DNA of 64,000 nucleotides from Flavobacteriaceae bacterium (lineage in GTDB: Bacteria > Bacteroidota > Bacteroidia > Flavobacteriales > Flavobacteriaceae). The stretch is from positions 1-64,000 of the forward strand of contig JALRDO010000001.1 in NCBI GenBank assembly GCA_023262185.1. The letters are read 5' to 3'. The notes under the pieces were generated by a model. That model was not told where the DNA came from. It did not search any database and worked only from the letters and a program-made list of their open reading frames with translations. How positions within the stretch are numbered: position 1 is the first letter of the stretch; every line of letters starts with the position of its first letter. Position numbers and translations under genes: made by a program. Shown here piece after piece: positions 26,583-37,022 of this stretch.

Positions 26583-29500
26583 ATGAGAAAAAGACTCTTT
26601 TTAGGACTGCGTATACTGCTCGGCCTTCTTGTGGGACTTTTCTTAATCACCTTAGTTGCATCAACCCCTAAGGTTCAAAATTATTTAGCGCAGCGATTCA
26701 TTTCGCAACTCACCACCCAATACGGTATAGATCTTTCTGTCGATGCGGTTCGCGTAAATCCACTGGCATTCAACGCCACTCTTCAACATCTTTTGATTCC
26801 GGATCACAAAGGAGATACCCTGATTTATATCCGGTCACTCAGTAGCCGTTTTCGATCTCTAAAAGCATTGTATGCCTCGGCTTCTCAAAGTCAGTACAGA
26901 CTTGGCGAAACTCTGGTGAATATTAAAACGCACTCGGGTGATTCTTTGTCTAACCTACAAATGTATTTGAATGAATTGCCAAAAGGTTCGGGGAATGCTT
27001 TTGGTGCAGAACGCATAAGAACAGGAGCGCTTAAGGTTAGATATATCGACGACTCAATTGGGGAGGCACACACCTTAGATTTTAAAAAAATTGACATTCA
27101 AAATTTGCGCTTGGGGTCGAAGCAAGTCTCAGGTGAATTCGAATTGGCTGGCCATTATGAAAAGAATAATTTGCTGGTTGAGCCCGATTTTAGCCTTGAG
27201 GGTAAGTTTGAAACCCATGAGGGAGTAGCGCTCGGATCACTGATTACCTTACGCGCTAAAGACGAAGCCATTGAACTAGATTCGCTCACCTACGATTTCA
27301 ATTCAGGGAGATGGAAATTTAAGGTAGAAGATGCATTTATGACCGGGCAGCGATTAAAAGCCCTTGGTTTAAGTGTCACTAATGTTCCATCTGTATATTG
27401 GAGTGGAGTACTAACTCTTCATGGGGGTAAACTTGAAGCCCAAAACCTTGCCTTGCAATGGGGTGAGAGTACAGCTGTATTAGACGCTTCATTAAACTTT
27501 AACGTGCCGGGTAACTCGTATCGATTGAATTTTACAGATATCGCGGCATATTGGAAAGATATAAAGGGGTACAGATCGATACTCAAAACTGAGGGAGTGC
27601 AACGTCTAAATATGGCTTCTACAGTGCCATGGAGAGGAGCGTTAGACCTAGAAAATAACTCGCAAGTATTTTCTTTAAAAGGCTACTTTGATATTTCAGA
27701 GGCGCATCTTTCAATAAGCTATGAAAGAAATAAGAAAGTAGAAGTTTTAAGAGGAGGACTCTCAAAAGTGCCTATTGAATGGTTCTTGCCAGGGACTAAA
27801 CAGCTGCTTACTACCTCATTTGAGGCTCAACGAATGACCTCGCAACCTTTCGTGATTGATGGTTCACTTGAATCGCTTAGTTGGCCAGGTAACAAACAGT
27901 TGAAAGCGGTTGATTATTCGATAGTACTCAACCCTAACCAGTACGATATCGCACTGAAGAGTGCTGTCAAAGGCCAGAATTTCACGACAAATTTCACACT
28001 AGAACGTTTGAATAATTCATGGTCCATTGTGGGAAGCGCCGATTTTAGAAGATTCGATGTGCTCTTATCAGATACACCTAGTACTGCAGCGGTTTTGAGT
28101 ACGGGGGCAGACTTCTCGGTTTGGGGGAGTTCATGGGTTGATATACAAGGATCTATTTCTCTTGATGGTTTGCGCTTTTATACTTCTTCTCAAGAAGTGA
28201 TTGAAGTAGGAAGTGTGCAAATGAGTTTAACTGTCGACCAAGAAAAAGACCATTTATTCAAGGTAGTTTCTGAAGATTTTGTCAACCTTTTAGTCTCTGG
28301 AAACTACCACCTATTTGACTGGCAAACGGCTTTAAGTGAACTTCGATTGCCGGATAATTTCGAATTAGATGCCGATATACAAACGGGAACGCGATGGATT
28401 GATTTGATCGAAGGCTCAACGGTTTTGCCTGAAATTACGGGTTATTTGAGGTATTCTAAGGGGCTTTTTAAATCAGACATTCGTCTTTCACGATTTCGTT
28501 ATGACGCTTTCGATTTGAAAGAATTGCACGGATTTACCGATGGTGCAGGAAACTTCGTTATTGAAGCAGAGTCATTGAATTCACCGTTTTTTGATCTTTC
28601 CTCTATACGCACAGACATTGGCGCTTCAAGCTTGTCGCTAATGGCTTCTACTGCTGGAGAAACTCCCGATCAATTTGCCTTTAATTTCAGCTGGAATAGA
28701 CCCTCTGATGATCACATTAAGCTTTACATCGAGCCTTCAAGCTTCACCTTAAAGCAATACGAATGGGGTATTGATAAGTCCTCTGAAATTGACCTCGATA
28801 TTGTTCATAAGAGTGTCACCTTTAACCGGTTAGATTTAAGGACGGTAGACGACGGTTATTTAGCGTTGCAAGGGGGATATCAGGACAATGAGAATTACAC
28901 CTTTAGCTTAGAACTCGAAAATGCACCCTTAGAAACTATAACTCCAGAAATTAAGAATCTAGAGATAAAGGGGGGGGCTACTGGTTCTTTACAATTTAAA
29001 CGACAGAATGGTAGATACGATCCGCGCTTTAATTTGAGTATTGAGGATTTAGTGGTGAATTCTAAATTTGTTGGTTTTTTCAATGGGGTAGTCAACGGAA
29101 GCAGTAATGCCGATGTATTTACACTTCAAGCAGACATCTTAAATACCGGTACTCCTACACTAGAATTATCTGGAATACTCAATCAAACAGATAACGGCCA
29201 ATTTACACTAGACGCAGATGCGCGTTTTTCTCAATTTGACATCTCGCCGTTTTCAGCCCTCGGAACCACTACTTTTTCTGATTTAAGAGGTTTGGCATCA
29301 GGGGTTGTGAGCTTAACCAATACCTTAGATTCGCCTGAGCTTTTGGGTGAACTCGTGCTTGATTCATCTGGATTGAGATTTCCGTATTTAGGAGTGGATT
29401 TTGATGTTGTGGATCGACCTACTATCCGACTGAACAGAAACAGTTTCTATTTTGACCACTTTCGGTTGAAAGACACCTCTTTTCAAACAGAGATTGAAAT

Positions 29501-30812
29501 AGATGGATTTATTCAACATTCGGGATTGAAGAATTTTGAATTTGACCTTGGAGTTGCTACTCTGAGTGAGTCTTCATTAGTATTAAAAACCGAAGCCTCG
29601 GAAGACGCGCTGTATTACGGGACAGGATTTGTTTCAGGAACAGGTAGCATAAAAGGGACCCCTTCCTCAACCGTGGTACAAGTAGATGCCGTAACAAAAA
29701 AGGGGAGTAGTTTGATAATTCCTTTGAATTCAGACACAGTAGATTTTAGTGATGATTTGGTTCGTTTTGTCAACAGTGAACCTATTGCAGAAGTGCAGCG
29801 ATCATTTACCCCAATAGAGACGCAAAAAGGAATCAGTTTAGATTTCAATTTGGTAGTTACTCCAGAAGCAATGGTTGAGGTGATAGTCGATCGTGAATCT
29901 GGATCAAAATTAAGGGGTAATGGTGCCGGCCTATTTCGCCTTCAAGTAGCTCCGGGAGATGAGTTCAATATTTTTGGTGAATATGCGCTCGCTTCTGGAA
30001 CCTATGATTATCGATTTGGAGGTTTAATAGACAAAGGTTTTAGTCTGGCTCCAGGGGGTAATCTGATCTGGAACGGTGATCCGTACGATGCAGACATCAA
30101 CCTAGAGGCTGTATACAGTTTGAGTGCCAACCCGGCGCCACTACTAGACTCTAGCTCCTTTCCTAGACCAGTACAAACCGATGTAGTGATTCAGTTAGGC
30201 GGAAAACTCCTTAATCCAACCATTGATTTCTCGCTGCGCTTTCCGACACTTAATTCAGTGGTGAGAAGCGAGATAGAATACCGCTTACAAGACCGTTCAA
30301 CGCTAGAAAGAAACGTTTTTTTCCTTTTGGCTCAGGGCAATTTTGTAAACGAGCAAATGGGGCTTTCTCAGCAAGCGCTTACCGGAAACCTGCTGCAATC
30401 GGCTTCAGGATTGCTAGAAGAGGTCTTAGGGGCTTCAGAAGTCTTAGATTTAGGGTTGTCTTACGAGCAGGGATATAGAAATCCAAATGCAAACGTCGCA
30501 ATTGAAGACCGTATTGGCGTTACGCTGAGTACTCAATTAGGTAATCGCTTGATGTTCAACGGTAAATTAGGCGTACCAGTGGGTCGGGTGACTGAGACCG
30601 TAGTAGCGGGCGATGTTGAGTTACAACTCATTTTAAACGAAGAAGGTACGCTGAGCGCAAAGATCTTTAACCGAGAGAATACTTTAAGCCAGTTTTTGGC
30701 AAGTATACCCGGATATACCCAAGGTATTGGCCTGAGTTACCAGGTAGACTTTGATAATTTTAAAGATTTGATAAGAAGGGTATTAAAATCGACAAACACT
30801 ACCGAAGAATAA
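26583..30812 (+). CDS. TamB-like translocation/assembly protein (DUF490)
   Basis: 1409 residues. A single N-terminal membrane anchor (LGLRILLGLLVGLFLITLVAS) precedes a very long region rich in beta strands, as in AsmA/TamB-type proteins that bridge inner and outer membranes and are linked to outer-membrane protein assembly and lipid transport. The C-terminal TamB domain is recognisable by DINLEAVYSL, a LLNPTIDFSLRFPT segment, RNVFFLLAQGNFV and late strands VTLSTQLGNRLMFNG. TamA is not in the window. Transcribed divergently from tsaD. Confidence 0.88.
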   Translation: MRKRLFLGLRILLGLLVGLFLITLVASTPKVQNYLAQRFISQLTTQYGIDLSVDAVRVNPLAFNATLQHLLIPDHKGDTLIYIRSLSSRFRSLKALYASASQSQYRLGETLVNIKTHSGDSLSNLQMYLNELPKGSGNAFGAERIRTGALKVRYIDDSIGEAHTLDFKKIDIQNLRLGSKQVSGEFELAGHYEKNNLLVEPDFSLEGKFETHEGVALGSLITLRAKDEAIELDSLTYDFNSGRWKFKVEDAFMTGQRLKALGLSVTNVPSVYWSGVLTLHGGKLEAQNLALQWGESTAVLDASLNFNVPGNSYRLNFTDIAAYWKDIKGYRSILKTEGVQRLNMASTVPWRGALDLENNSQVFSLKGYFDISEAHLSISYERNKKVEVLRGGLSKVPIEWFLPGTKQLLTTSFEAQRMTSQPFVIDGSLESLSWPGNKQLKAVDYSIVLNPNQYDIALKSAVKGQNFTTNFTLERLNNSWSIVGSADFRRFDVLLSDTPSTAAVLSTGADFSVWGSSWVDIQGSISLDGLRFYTSSQEVIEVGSVQMSLTVDQEKDHLFKVVSEDFVNLLVSGNYHLFDWQTALSELRLPDNFELDADIQTGTRWIDLIEGSTVLPEITGYLRYSKGLFKSDIRLSRFRYDAFDLKELHGFTDGAGNFVIEAESLNSPFFDLSSIRTDIGASSLSLMASTAGETPDQFAFNFSWNRPSDDHIKLYIEPSSFTLKQYEWGIDKSSEIDLDIVHKSVTFNRLDLRTVDDGYLALQGGYQDNENYTFSLELENAPLETITPEIKNLEIKGGATGSLQFKRQNGRYDPRFNLSIEDLVVNSKFVGFFNGVVNGSSNADVFTLQADILNTGTPTLELSGILNQTDNGQFTLDADARFSQFDISPFSALGTTTFSDLRGLASGVVSLTNTLDSPELLGELVLDSSGLRFPYLGVDFDVVDRPTIRLNRNSFYFDHFRLKDTSFQTEIEIDGFIQHSGLKNFEFDLGVATLSESSLVLKTEASEDALYYGTGFVSGTGSIKGTPSSTVVQVDAVTKKGSSLIIPLNSDTVDFSDDLVRFVNSEPIAEVQRSFTPIETQKGISLDFNLVVTPEAMVEVIVDRESGSKLRGNGAGLFRLQVAPGDEFNIFGEYALASGTYDYRFGGLIDKGFSLAPGGNLIWNGDPYDADINLEAVYSLSANPAPLLDSSSFPRPVQTDVVIQLGGKLLNPTIDFSLRFPTLNSVVRSEIEYRLQDRSTLERNVFFLLAQGNFVNEQMGLSQQALTGNLLQSASGLLEEVLGASEVLDLGLSYEQGYRNPNANVAIEDRIGVTLSTQLGNRLMFNGKLGVPVGRVTETVVAGDVELQLILNEEGTLSAKIFNRENTLSQFLASIPGYTQGIGLSYQVDFDNFKDLIRRVLKSTNTTEE

Positions 30813-30823
30813 ACACTATTTCT

Positions 30824-30831
30824 TAGATTTG
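30824..30831 (+). promoter_or_regulatory. promoter -7 box (TAGATTTG) of pfkA
   Basis: Exact TAnnTTTG, ending 13 nt before the pfkA ATG in the 32-nt tamB-pfkA spacer. No good -33 element seen. Confidence 0.5.
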
Positions 30832-30844
30832 GCGCGTTAAGCTT

Positions 30845-31831
30845 ATGAATCAATCAATAAAACGAATCGGAGTACTCACCTCAGGTGGGGATTCTCCAGG
30901 AATGAACGCTGCAATTCGCTCTGTTGTCAGAACTACTATGTTCCATGGGCTAGAGTGTACAGCCATATACAGAGGCTATCAAGGCCTTATCGAAGGTGAT
31001 TTTGAGGACTTCACTGCGAGAAGCGTTAATAATATTATCAATAAAGGAGGTACTATCCTTAAATCAGCGCGCTGCGAGCAGTTCAGAGAGAAAGAAGGAA
31101 GAGCTACTGCTTTTCAGCAGGCGAAGAATGCCGGTATCGATGCCTTGGTGGTAATTGGAGGTAACGGATCTCTCACAGGTGCGTTAAAATTGAATCAAGA
31201 ATTTGGATTGCCTATCATTGGAATTCCGGGTACCATCGATAACGATATTTTAGGAACAGATTACACTATTGGTTTTGACACCGCTATTAACACGGTGGTA
31301 GAAGCTATTGATAAGATTCGTGATACAGCCAGTTCACACAACCGTCTTTTCTTTGTTGAAGTGATGGGCCGCGATGTAGGCCTAGTGGCCTTAAACAGTG
31401 GTGTGGGTGCTGGTGCAGAAGAAATCTTAATTCCAGAACAAAACTTAGGCTTAGAGCGACTATTAGATTCATTGAAGCGCAGTAAAGCTTCAGGAAAATC
31501 TTCAAGTATAGTTGTTGTTGCCGAGGGAGATAAAACGGGTAAAAACGTTTTTGAACTCAAAGAATACGTTGAAACTCACCTTCCAATTTACGATGTAAGA
31601 GTCTCAGTTTTGGGGCACATGCAGCGTGGAGGTAGCCCGACCTGCTTTGACCGTGTACTTGCGAGCCGCATGGGGGTTAAAGCTGTAGAGTCTTTACTTG
31701 AAGGTAAGTCAAATTTCATGGTGGGGGTAGAGTCGAATAAAATGATTCTGACACCAATCGAGAAGGCCATTAGCGGACTAAGCGAAATAGACGAAGAACT
31801 TATCCGGGTATCGGATATCATGAGTATTTAA
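30845..31831 (+). CDS. pfkA: ATP-dependent 6-phosphofructokinase
   Basis: Phosphorylates fructose 6-phosphate to the 1,6-bisphosphate in glycolysis. 328 residues. Seen: LTSGGDSPGMNAAIRSVVR, YRGYQGLIEGD, IGGNGSLTGA, the catalytic GIPGTIDNDI with GTDYTIGFDTA, VEVMGRDVGLVAL and LGHMQRGGSPTCFDR. The Gly after the first GGDS motif region fits ATP-using enzymes. gap follows after 22 nt, so both glycolytic genes are probably co-transcribed. Confidence 0.96.
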   Translation: MNQSIKRIGVLTSGGDSPGMNAAIRSVVRTTMFHGLECTAIYRGYQGLIEGDFEDFTARSVNNIINKGGTILKSARCEQFREKEGRATAFQQAKNAGIDALVVIGGNGSLTGALKLNQEFGLPIIGIPGTIDNDILGTDYTIGFDTAINTVVEAIDKIRDTASSHNRLFFVEVMGRDVGLVALNSGVGAGAEEILIPEQNLGLERLLDSLKRSKASGKSSSIVVVAEGDKTGKNVFELKEYVETHLPIYDVRVSVLGHMQRGGSPTCFDRVLASRMGVKAVESLLEGKSNFMVGVESNKMILTPIEKAISGLSEIDEELIRVSDIMSI

Positions 31832-31838
31832 TCACTAA

Positions 31839-32855
<1,017 letters not shown>

Positions 32856-32868
32856 TTTCTGGAATAAA

Positions 32869-33720
32869 ATGATTCTCGTTGTAGATAGTGGGGCGACTAA
32901 ATCAGATTGGATCGCCCTGAACCCTGATGGTAGCGAGTTTTTCGCTACTCAGACGCTTGGGCTTTCTCCAGAAGTACTTACGCGAGAAGTGATTGAAGAT
33001 CGCCTTGCGAACAACTTTGAAATCTCGAAGCACAGACAAAAAGTAACGCAACTCTATTTCTACGGAGCAGGCTGCGGTACAGATCGCATGAAACGCTTTC
33101 TTACAGAGATTTTTAAAGCTTTTTTTCCGAAGGCTAAGGTCGATGTGAAAGAAGATACCTATGCAGCTATTTATGCGACTACCCAGATTGGTAAGCAGGG
33201 TATTGTGTGTATTTTAGGTACTGGGTCGAACTGTTCGTATTACGACGGACATCAGCCCTTTCAAAAAGTAGTTTCATTGGGGTACATCTTAATGGACGAT
33301 GCTAGCGGGAATTACTTTGGCAGAAAATTATTGAGAGACTTGTATTTTCACAAGATTCCTCAAGATTTGGCCCTACGCTTCTCTAAAGAATACGATTTAG
33401 AGGCGGATACCATTAAAGAACACTTGTACAAGCAACCAAACCCCAATACGTATTTAGCCACCTTTGCTCGGTTTCTAATCGAAAATAAGGAGCATAGCTA
33501 CTGCAAAGGTGTGATTATGAAAGGTTTACAACAATTTGTAAACAATTACATTATGCAGTTTGAATTGGCTACTAAGGTTCCATGTCATTTCGTCGGAAGC
33601 ATTGCTTATTTCTTAAAAGATGAGCTGCAACAAGTGCTTCATAACAATGACCTGGTAATGGGAAATGTGCAACGCCGCCCTATTGAAGGTCTAGTAGAGT
33701 TTCACAAGAGCATGATATAA
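32869..33720 (+). CDS. BadF/BadG/BcrA/BcrD-type ATPase, N-acetylglucosamine kinase-like
   Basis: 283 residues of the actin/ASKHA fold. Seen: phosphate-1 loop LVVDSGATKSDW at the N-terminus, VCILGTGSNCSYYDG near residues 122-136, DDASGNYFGRKLLRD, and GSIAYFLKDEL near the C-terminus. In Bacteroidota this family is usually annotated as N-acetylglucosamine kinase or BadF-type ATPase; sugar-kinase activity is an inference. It follows gap by 13 nt, consistent with feeding amino sugars into glycolysis. Confidence 0.82.
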   Translation: MILVVDSGATKSDWIALNPDGSEFFATQTLGLSPEVLTREVIEDRLANNFEISKHRQKVTQLYFYGAGCGTDRMKRFLTEIFKAFFPKAKVDVKEDTYAAIYATTQIGKQGIVCILGTGSNCSYYDGHQPFQKVVSLGYILMDDASGNYFGRKLLRDLYFHKIPQDLALRFSKEYDLEADTIKEHLYKQPNPNTYLATFARFLIENKEHSYCKGVIMKGLQQFVNNYIMQFELATKVPCHFVGSIAYFLKDELQQVLHNNDLVMGNVQRRPIEGLVEFHKSMI

Positions 33721-33737
33721 CCTGTGTAGCGCACTGA

Positions 33738-34121
33738 CTAGCGCATAGCAATCACACTTATCTCGACATTTGCGCCTTTGGGCAAGGCAGAGACTGCAAC
33801 CGTTTCTCTGGCTGGCGCTGTGCATCCCTCAAAAAAGCTACCGTAAACCTCGTTAACGGTAGCAAAATCACCCATACTGGTTAAGAATATACTGCTCTTA
33901 ACGATGTGGTCTATACGGAATCCAGCCTCAGCCAAAATGTTTTTTATGTTTTCAAGGCATTGACGCGTTTCTTTAACACGATCTCCTTCTATAAGTTCAC
34001 CGGTTGCAGGATCAATGGGGATTTGACCCGAAACGAAAAGCGTATTCTGATGAAGGATCGCCTGATTGTAGGGGCCGATGGCTGCTGGCGCTTTTTCTGT
34101 AAATATGGCTTGTTTAGACAT
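33738..34121 (-). CDS. RidA family reactive intermediate/imine deaminase
   Basis: 127 residues, full length. RidA proteins hydrolyse 2-aminoacrylate and related imines released by PLP enzymes. Seen: APAAIGPYNQAI, LFVSGQIPIDPATGEL, the conserved Arg in CTAPARETVAVSALP and a C-terminal EISVIAM. Lies 11 nt after the LptD-like gene on the same strand and is convergent with the BadF-type gene. Confidence 0.93.
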   Translation of the reverse strand: MSKQAIFTEKAPAAIGPYNQAILHQNTLFVSGQIPIDPATGELIEGDRVKETRQCLENIKNILAEAGFRIDHIVKSSIFLTSMGDFATVNEVYGSFFEGCTAPARETVAVSALPKGANVEISVIAMR

Positions 34122-34132
34122 AGGTGTGTAAT

Positions 34133-36901
34133 TTAACGATTAAAATTACGCTGACTGCGACTTTCCCATTTCAGGTCTGAGAGCATAGCACTCTTGATCC
34201 CAATAAAGAAATCCCAACGGGCATTTTGGCCAAAGGGTACCCAATTAAATCTTAAGTCAAAACTTTTAAGGTCACGCTTGAAACCAATCTGAGTGAGGTT
34301 AAACCCTTGGTTTTTAAAATCATAACCTGATGAGACTCTGAGTTTCCAAGCAGGGGTGAGATCTATGTTTCCTGAAAACATCAGTGAGGCACTTGTAATT
34401 TCTTTTTCGTCTTGAAGGTTAGAGTAGCTACTATTGAACTGAAGGTTTAAGCTCCATGGAATGCGGTTGACATAAAAGGTGTTGTTTTCAGAATCCTCTT
34501 CTCCTTCTTTTTGGTTTGCTGCATAGCGCTCTTCGCCAGGAAAATTATCAGTTAATCCAAAACCAAATAGGTCGTTATCCGCTCCTCCGGATTGTGCTCT
34601 ATAATCGCCGTCATAACCTTGATTGTTGCTTCTTGAACCTTGCTGAGATTCGTCGGTTCTGGGTTTGAAGGTTTCGTTCGATAACGCATAACTGAAATTC
34701 AGACTCGCTCTAGTGAGTTTGGCGAGTTTGCCGCTTTGTGCGATATGAAACGTATTGATGCGCGTACCGTCAGCCGTAGTGATAAAAGGATCTAAAGTTC
34801 CACTCATATTCACACTCATTTCTTGATTGAAAAGTGCGGTTGCTGCATTAAAGCTAACGGGGCTCAGTCGTAAAGAGTCCGCTTCAAGATTGTAGGCACT
34901 AGAGAAATTTAGGTTACTGAGTAGTGGAATTTTTCTAGGTTCAGTTTTTGTAGAGTCTTTTGAGGCCATCTTAGCTTCTAGCGTGTTCTGAAGTCCGAAC
35001 GATAGACTATTCGATTTACCAAGACTCGGAGATCCATTGAGTGTACCTTCGAACCTTGAATAACTTACCTCTTGTCCGTCAAGGTTCGTATATGTATCGT
35101 AGTAGCGTTCAAAAGAGGGCCCAAAACTCCATCCAATAGAGGGTCTAGCAACGTGTCGAATAGCTTGCAATTTATTGCCCTCTTTAAAGGTGTAAGTTCC
35201 GTATACTGTAGTTCCTATGGAGCTAGATACACCGTAGCGATTAAAGCGATCAAAGCCTCTAACGGTATCTAAAACAACTTCACGACTAACGTCTGCATTC
35301 GGATCTTGCCCTCGCGTGAAGGTTTCAAAGCTCCATAGATCTTCATAGTTAGCGCCCATCGATACACTCAAAAACTTGGCCAGTTTGAAATTGGTACTTA
35401 AGGGGATATTGTGGCGAGCTCCGACCTTGGCATCGTCAAACATCTTAGAGGTTAAGAACAGCGAATCAGTCGTTCTAATCCGGTTTTCAAATCTAGAGGT
35501 GTATTGAAGGTTGATATTTTGAATAAGGCCTTTTTTGATGCCTTCTCGTTTCGCGAATGGAAAAATACGTTCCATATTCACCTGAGCCGTGGGTAATGTG
35601 AGGTTGATTTCTTCAGTATTTGTATTCTGGTTGTGCGTGGCACTGAGGTTTAGGTTGACCGAAGGATAAGCCGGAAATGTCTTAGAATACGTGATCGAAG
35701 AAGAGAGGTTGTTGTTTTGAGTCAGCGCAAGGTTCTGTTGGTTTGCAGAGTTTCTAAAGTATTTACTGCTTCCGATATTGACCGAGGCCGCGAAACGAGA
35801 ATCCGGACTAGCCTTGGGGTCTTGCGAATGGGATATCTGAAGGTTAAAAATGCTATTGCGGCTATAATCCGCAAATCCCTTCTGAGAAGTAATGAGATTC
35901 TCAAACCTCAGGTTTACATTTCCTCTATACCTGTAACGCATGGTGTATACCGATTGCGCTCTAAAGCCATAGCTACCATTGGTAAAATAGTCTCCTGTAA
36001 GATTGAGATCGACATAGTCGCTAATTGGAAAGTAGTATCCGCCATTTTGAACCGAGTACCCACGTTGTGGGTCATTGGTGATGGTCGGAAAGATAAGTCC
36101 TCCAGATCTTCCGCTGGTTAAGGGGAATATGGCGAACGGAAGTGCAATGGGAGTAGGCACATCAACCAAATACATATTTGAAAAACCTGCGATAATTCTC
36201 TTTCCTGGAATGAATTTGGCTTTGCGCACTTTGATGTAGTAGTCAGGGTCGATCGAGTCTAAAGCGGTTGTCAATTTTCCTTGGCTGAAATAGAATACCG
36301 AATCGTTTTCTTTCTTCGTTTTTTCGGTAACCACTTTCATGGTTTCTCCTCCACCCATACCACCAATTCCAGCTCCTTGTTCAGTGCGAGAATTGAAAAT
36401 CAAGGCCTTTTGAGAGGTAATGTTATAGCGGATAGAGTCGGGTATGACCTCGTTTTGACCTTGAGTGAATTCAGGAGTTTGACTCTTTTCTCCTTTCGAA
36501 TCGACAAATCGCCCCGCTAAAATTTCATTATGTAAATAATCGATGGCGATAATACCCGCAGTGAGTTTGGTATCGGTATAATCGATTGAAGCTTCGTTAG
36601 AGAGATAGATCTTCTTTTGAGTTTGACTGATGGTAACCGAGTCTTTCGCGCTGTACTTAATAAGGCTCTCAAGCTTTGAAGAAATAGCAACATTGGTCTT
36701 TTTCTTCTTAGTAGCCACAAGAGAATCGAGAAGTTGCTGCTTTTCGGCTGAAACCTGAGGGAGTTCAAAACCTTTTGGAAGTTCTGTATACAGCCCTTTA
36801 GTCTTGGGTGACACTGTAATCGAGTCTTGTTGACCGAATATCACGCTGGGCTGAAGCAAGCACCCCATTAAGAGCACAAAGTAGATTTGCCTGAACTCCA
36901 A
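34133..36901 (-). CDS. LptD-like LPS assembly outer-membrane protein (OstA)
   Basis: 922 residues. Signal peptide at the N-terminus (IYFVLLMGCLLQPSVIFGQ), an OstA-like periplasmic region with SNEASIDYTDTKLTAGIIAIDY and DSKGEKSQTPEF, then a long beta-barrel half rich in aromatic strands (for instance YFTNGSYGFRAQSVYTMRY). Bacteroidota use such proteins in place of classical LptD to insert LPS into the outer membrane. TTG at 36901 is taken as start because it precedes the signal peptide; an internal ATG at residue 12 would cut it. Several loops are Asn/Gly rich. Confidence 0.82.
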   Translation of the reverse strand: MEFRQIYFVLLMGCLLQPSVIFGQQDSITVSPKTKGLYTELPKGFELPQVSAEKQQLLDSLVATKKKKTNVAISSKLESLIKYSAKDSVTISQTQKKIYLSNEASIDYTDTKLTAGIIAIDYLHNEILAGRFVDSKGEKSQTPEFTQGQNEVIPDSIRYNITSQKALIFNSRTEQGAGIGGMGGGETMKVVTEKTKKENDSVFYFSQGKLTTALDSIDPDYYIKVRKAKFIPGKRIIAGFSNMYLVDVPTPIALPFAIFPLTSGRSGGLIFPTITNDPQRGYSVQNGGYYFPISDYVDLNLTGDYFTNGSYGFRAQSVYTMRYRYRGNVNLRFENLITSQKGFADYSRNSIFNLQISHSQDPKASPDSRFAASVNIGSSKYFRNSANQQNLALTQNNNLSSSITYSKTFPAYPSVNLNLSATHNQNTNTEEINLTLPTAQVNMERIFPFAKREGIKKGLIQNINLQYTSRFENRIRTTDSLFLTSKMFDDAKVGARHNIPLSTNFKLAKFLSVSMGANYEDLWSFETFTRGQDPNADVSREVVLDTVRGFDRFNRYGVSSSIGTTVYGTYTFKEGNKLQAIRHVARPSIGWSFGPSFERYYDTYTNLDGQEVSYSRFEGTLNGSPSLGKSNSLSFGLQNTLEAKMASKDSTKTEPRKIPLLSNLNFSSAYNLEADSLRLSPVSFNAATALFNQEMSVNMSGTLDPFITTADGTRINTFHIAQSGKLAKLTRASLNFSYALSNETFKPRTDESQQGSRSNNQGYDGDYRAQSGGADNDLFGFGLTDNFPGEERYAANQKEGEEDSENNTFYVNRIPWSLNLQFNSSYSNLQDEKEITSASLMFSGNIDLTPAWKLRVSSGYDFKNQGFNLTQIGFKRDLKSFDLRFNWVPFGQNARWDFFIGIKSAMLSDLKWESRSQRNFNR

Positions 36902-36924
36902 TACGAAAGCCTTGGTTTTACTGA

Positions 36925-36941
36925 GTTTAAAGCGTTTAAAC
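36925..36941. repeat. small palindromic site in the lptD leader
   Basis: TTTAAA GCG TTTAAA with flanking G and C, between the -7 box and the lptD start. Possible operator or coincidence in AT-rich DNA. Confidence 0.3.
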
Positions 36942-36947
36942 CTGGGT

Positions 36948-36955
36948 CAAACTTA
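36948..36955 (-). promoter_or_regulatory. promoter -7 box (TAAGTTTG) of the LptD-like gene
   Basis: Exact TAnnTTTG on the minus strand, 46 nt upstream of the TTG start in the divergent spacer with the amidase gene. No clear -33 TTG. Confidence 0.5.
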
Positions 36956-37022
36956 CGTAATATTTGTGGTAACTCTCTGTGATTGCTTAATTTTACAATA
37001 CATCGATTACTTCTATTAATAC

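Noticed and set aside
35717-36121. 134-aa plus-strand ORF inside the LptD-like gene
   Set aside because: Antisense shadow of a long, well-supported coding region; basic low-complexity product without recognisable domain.
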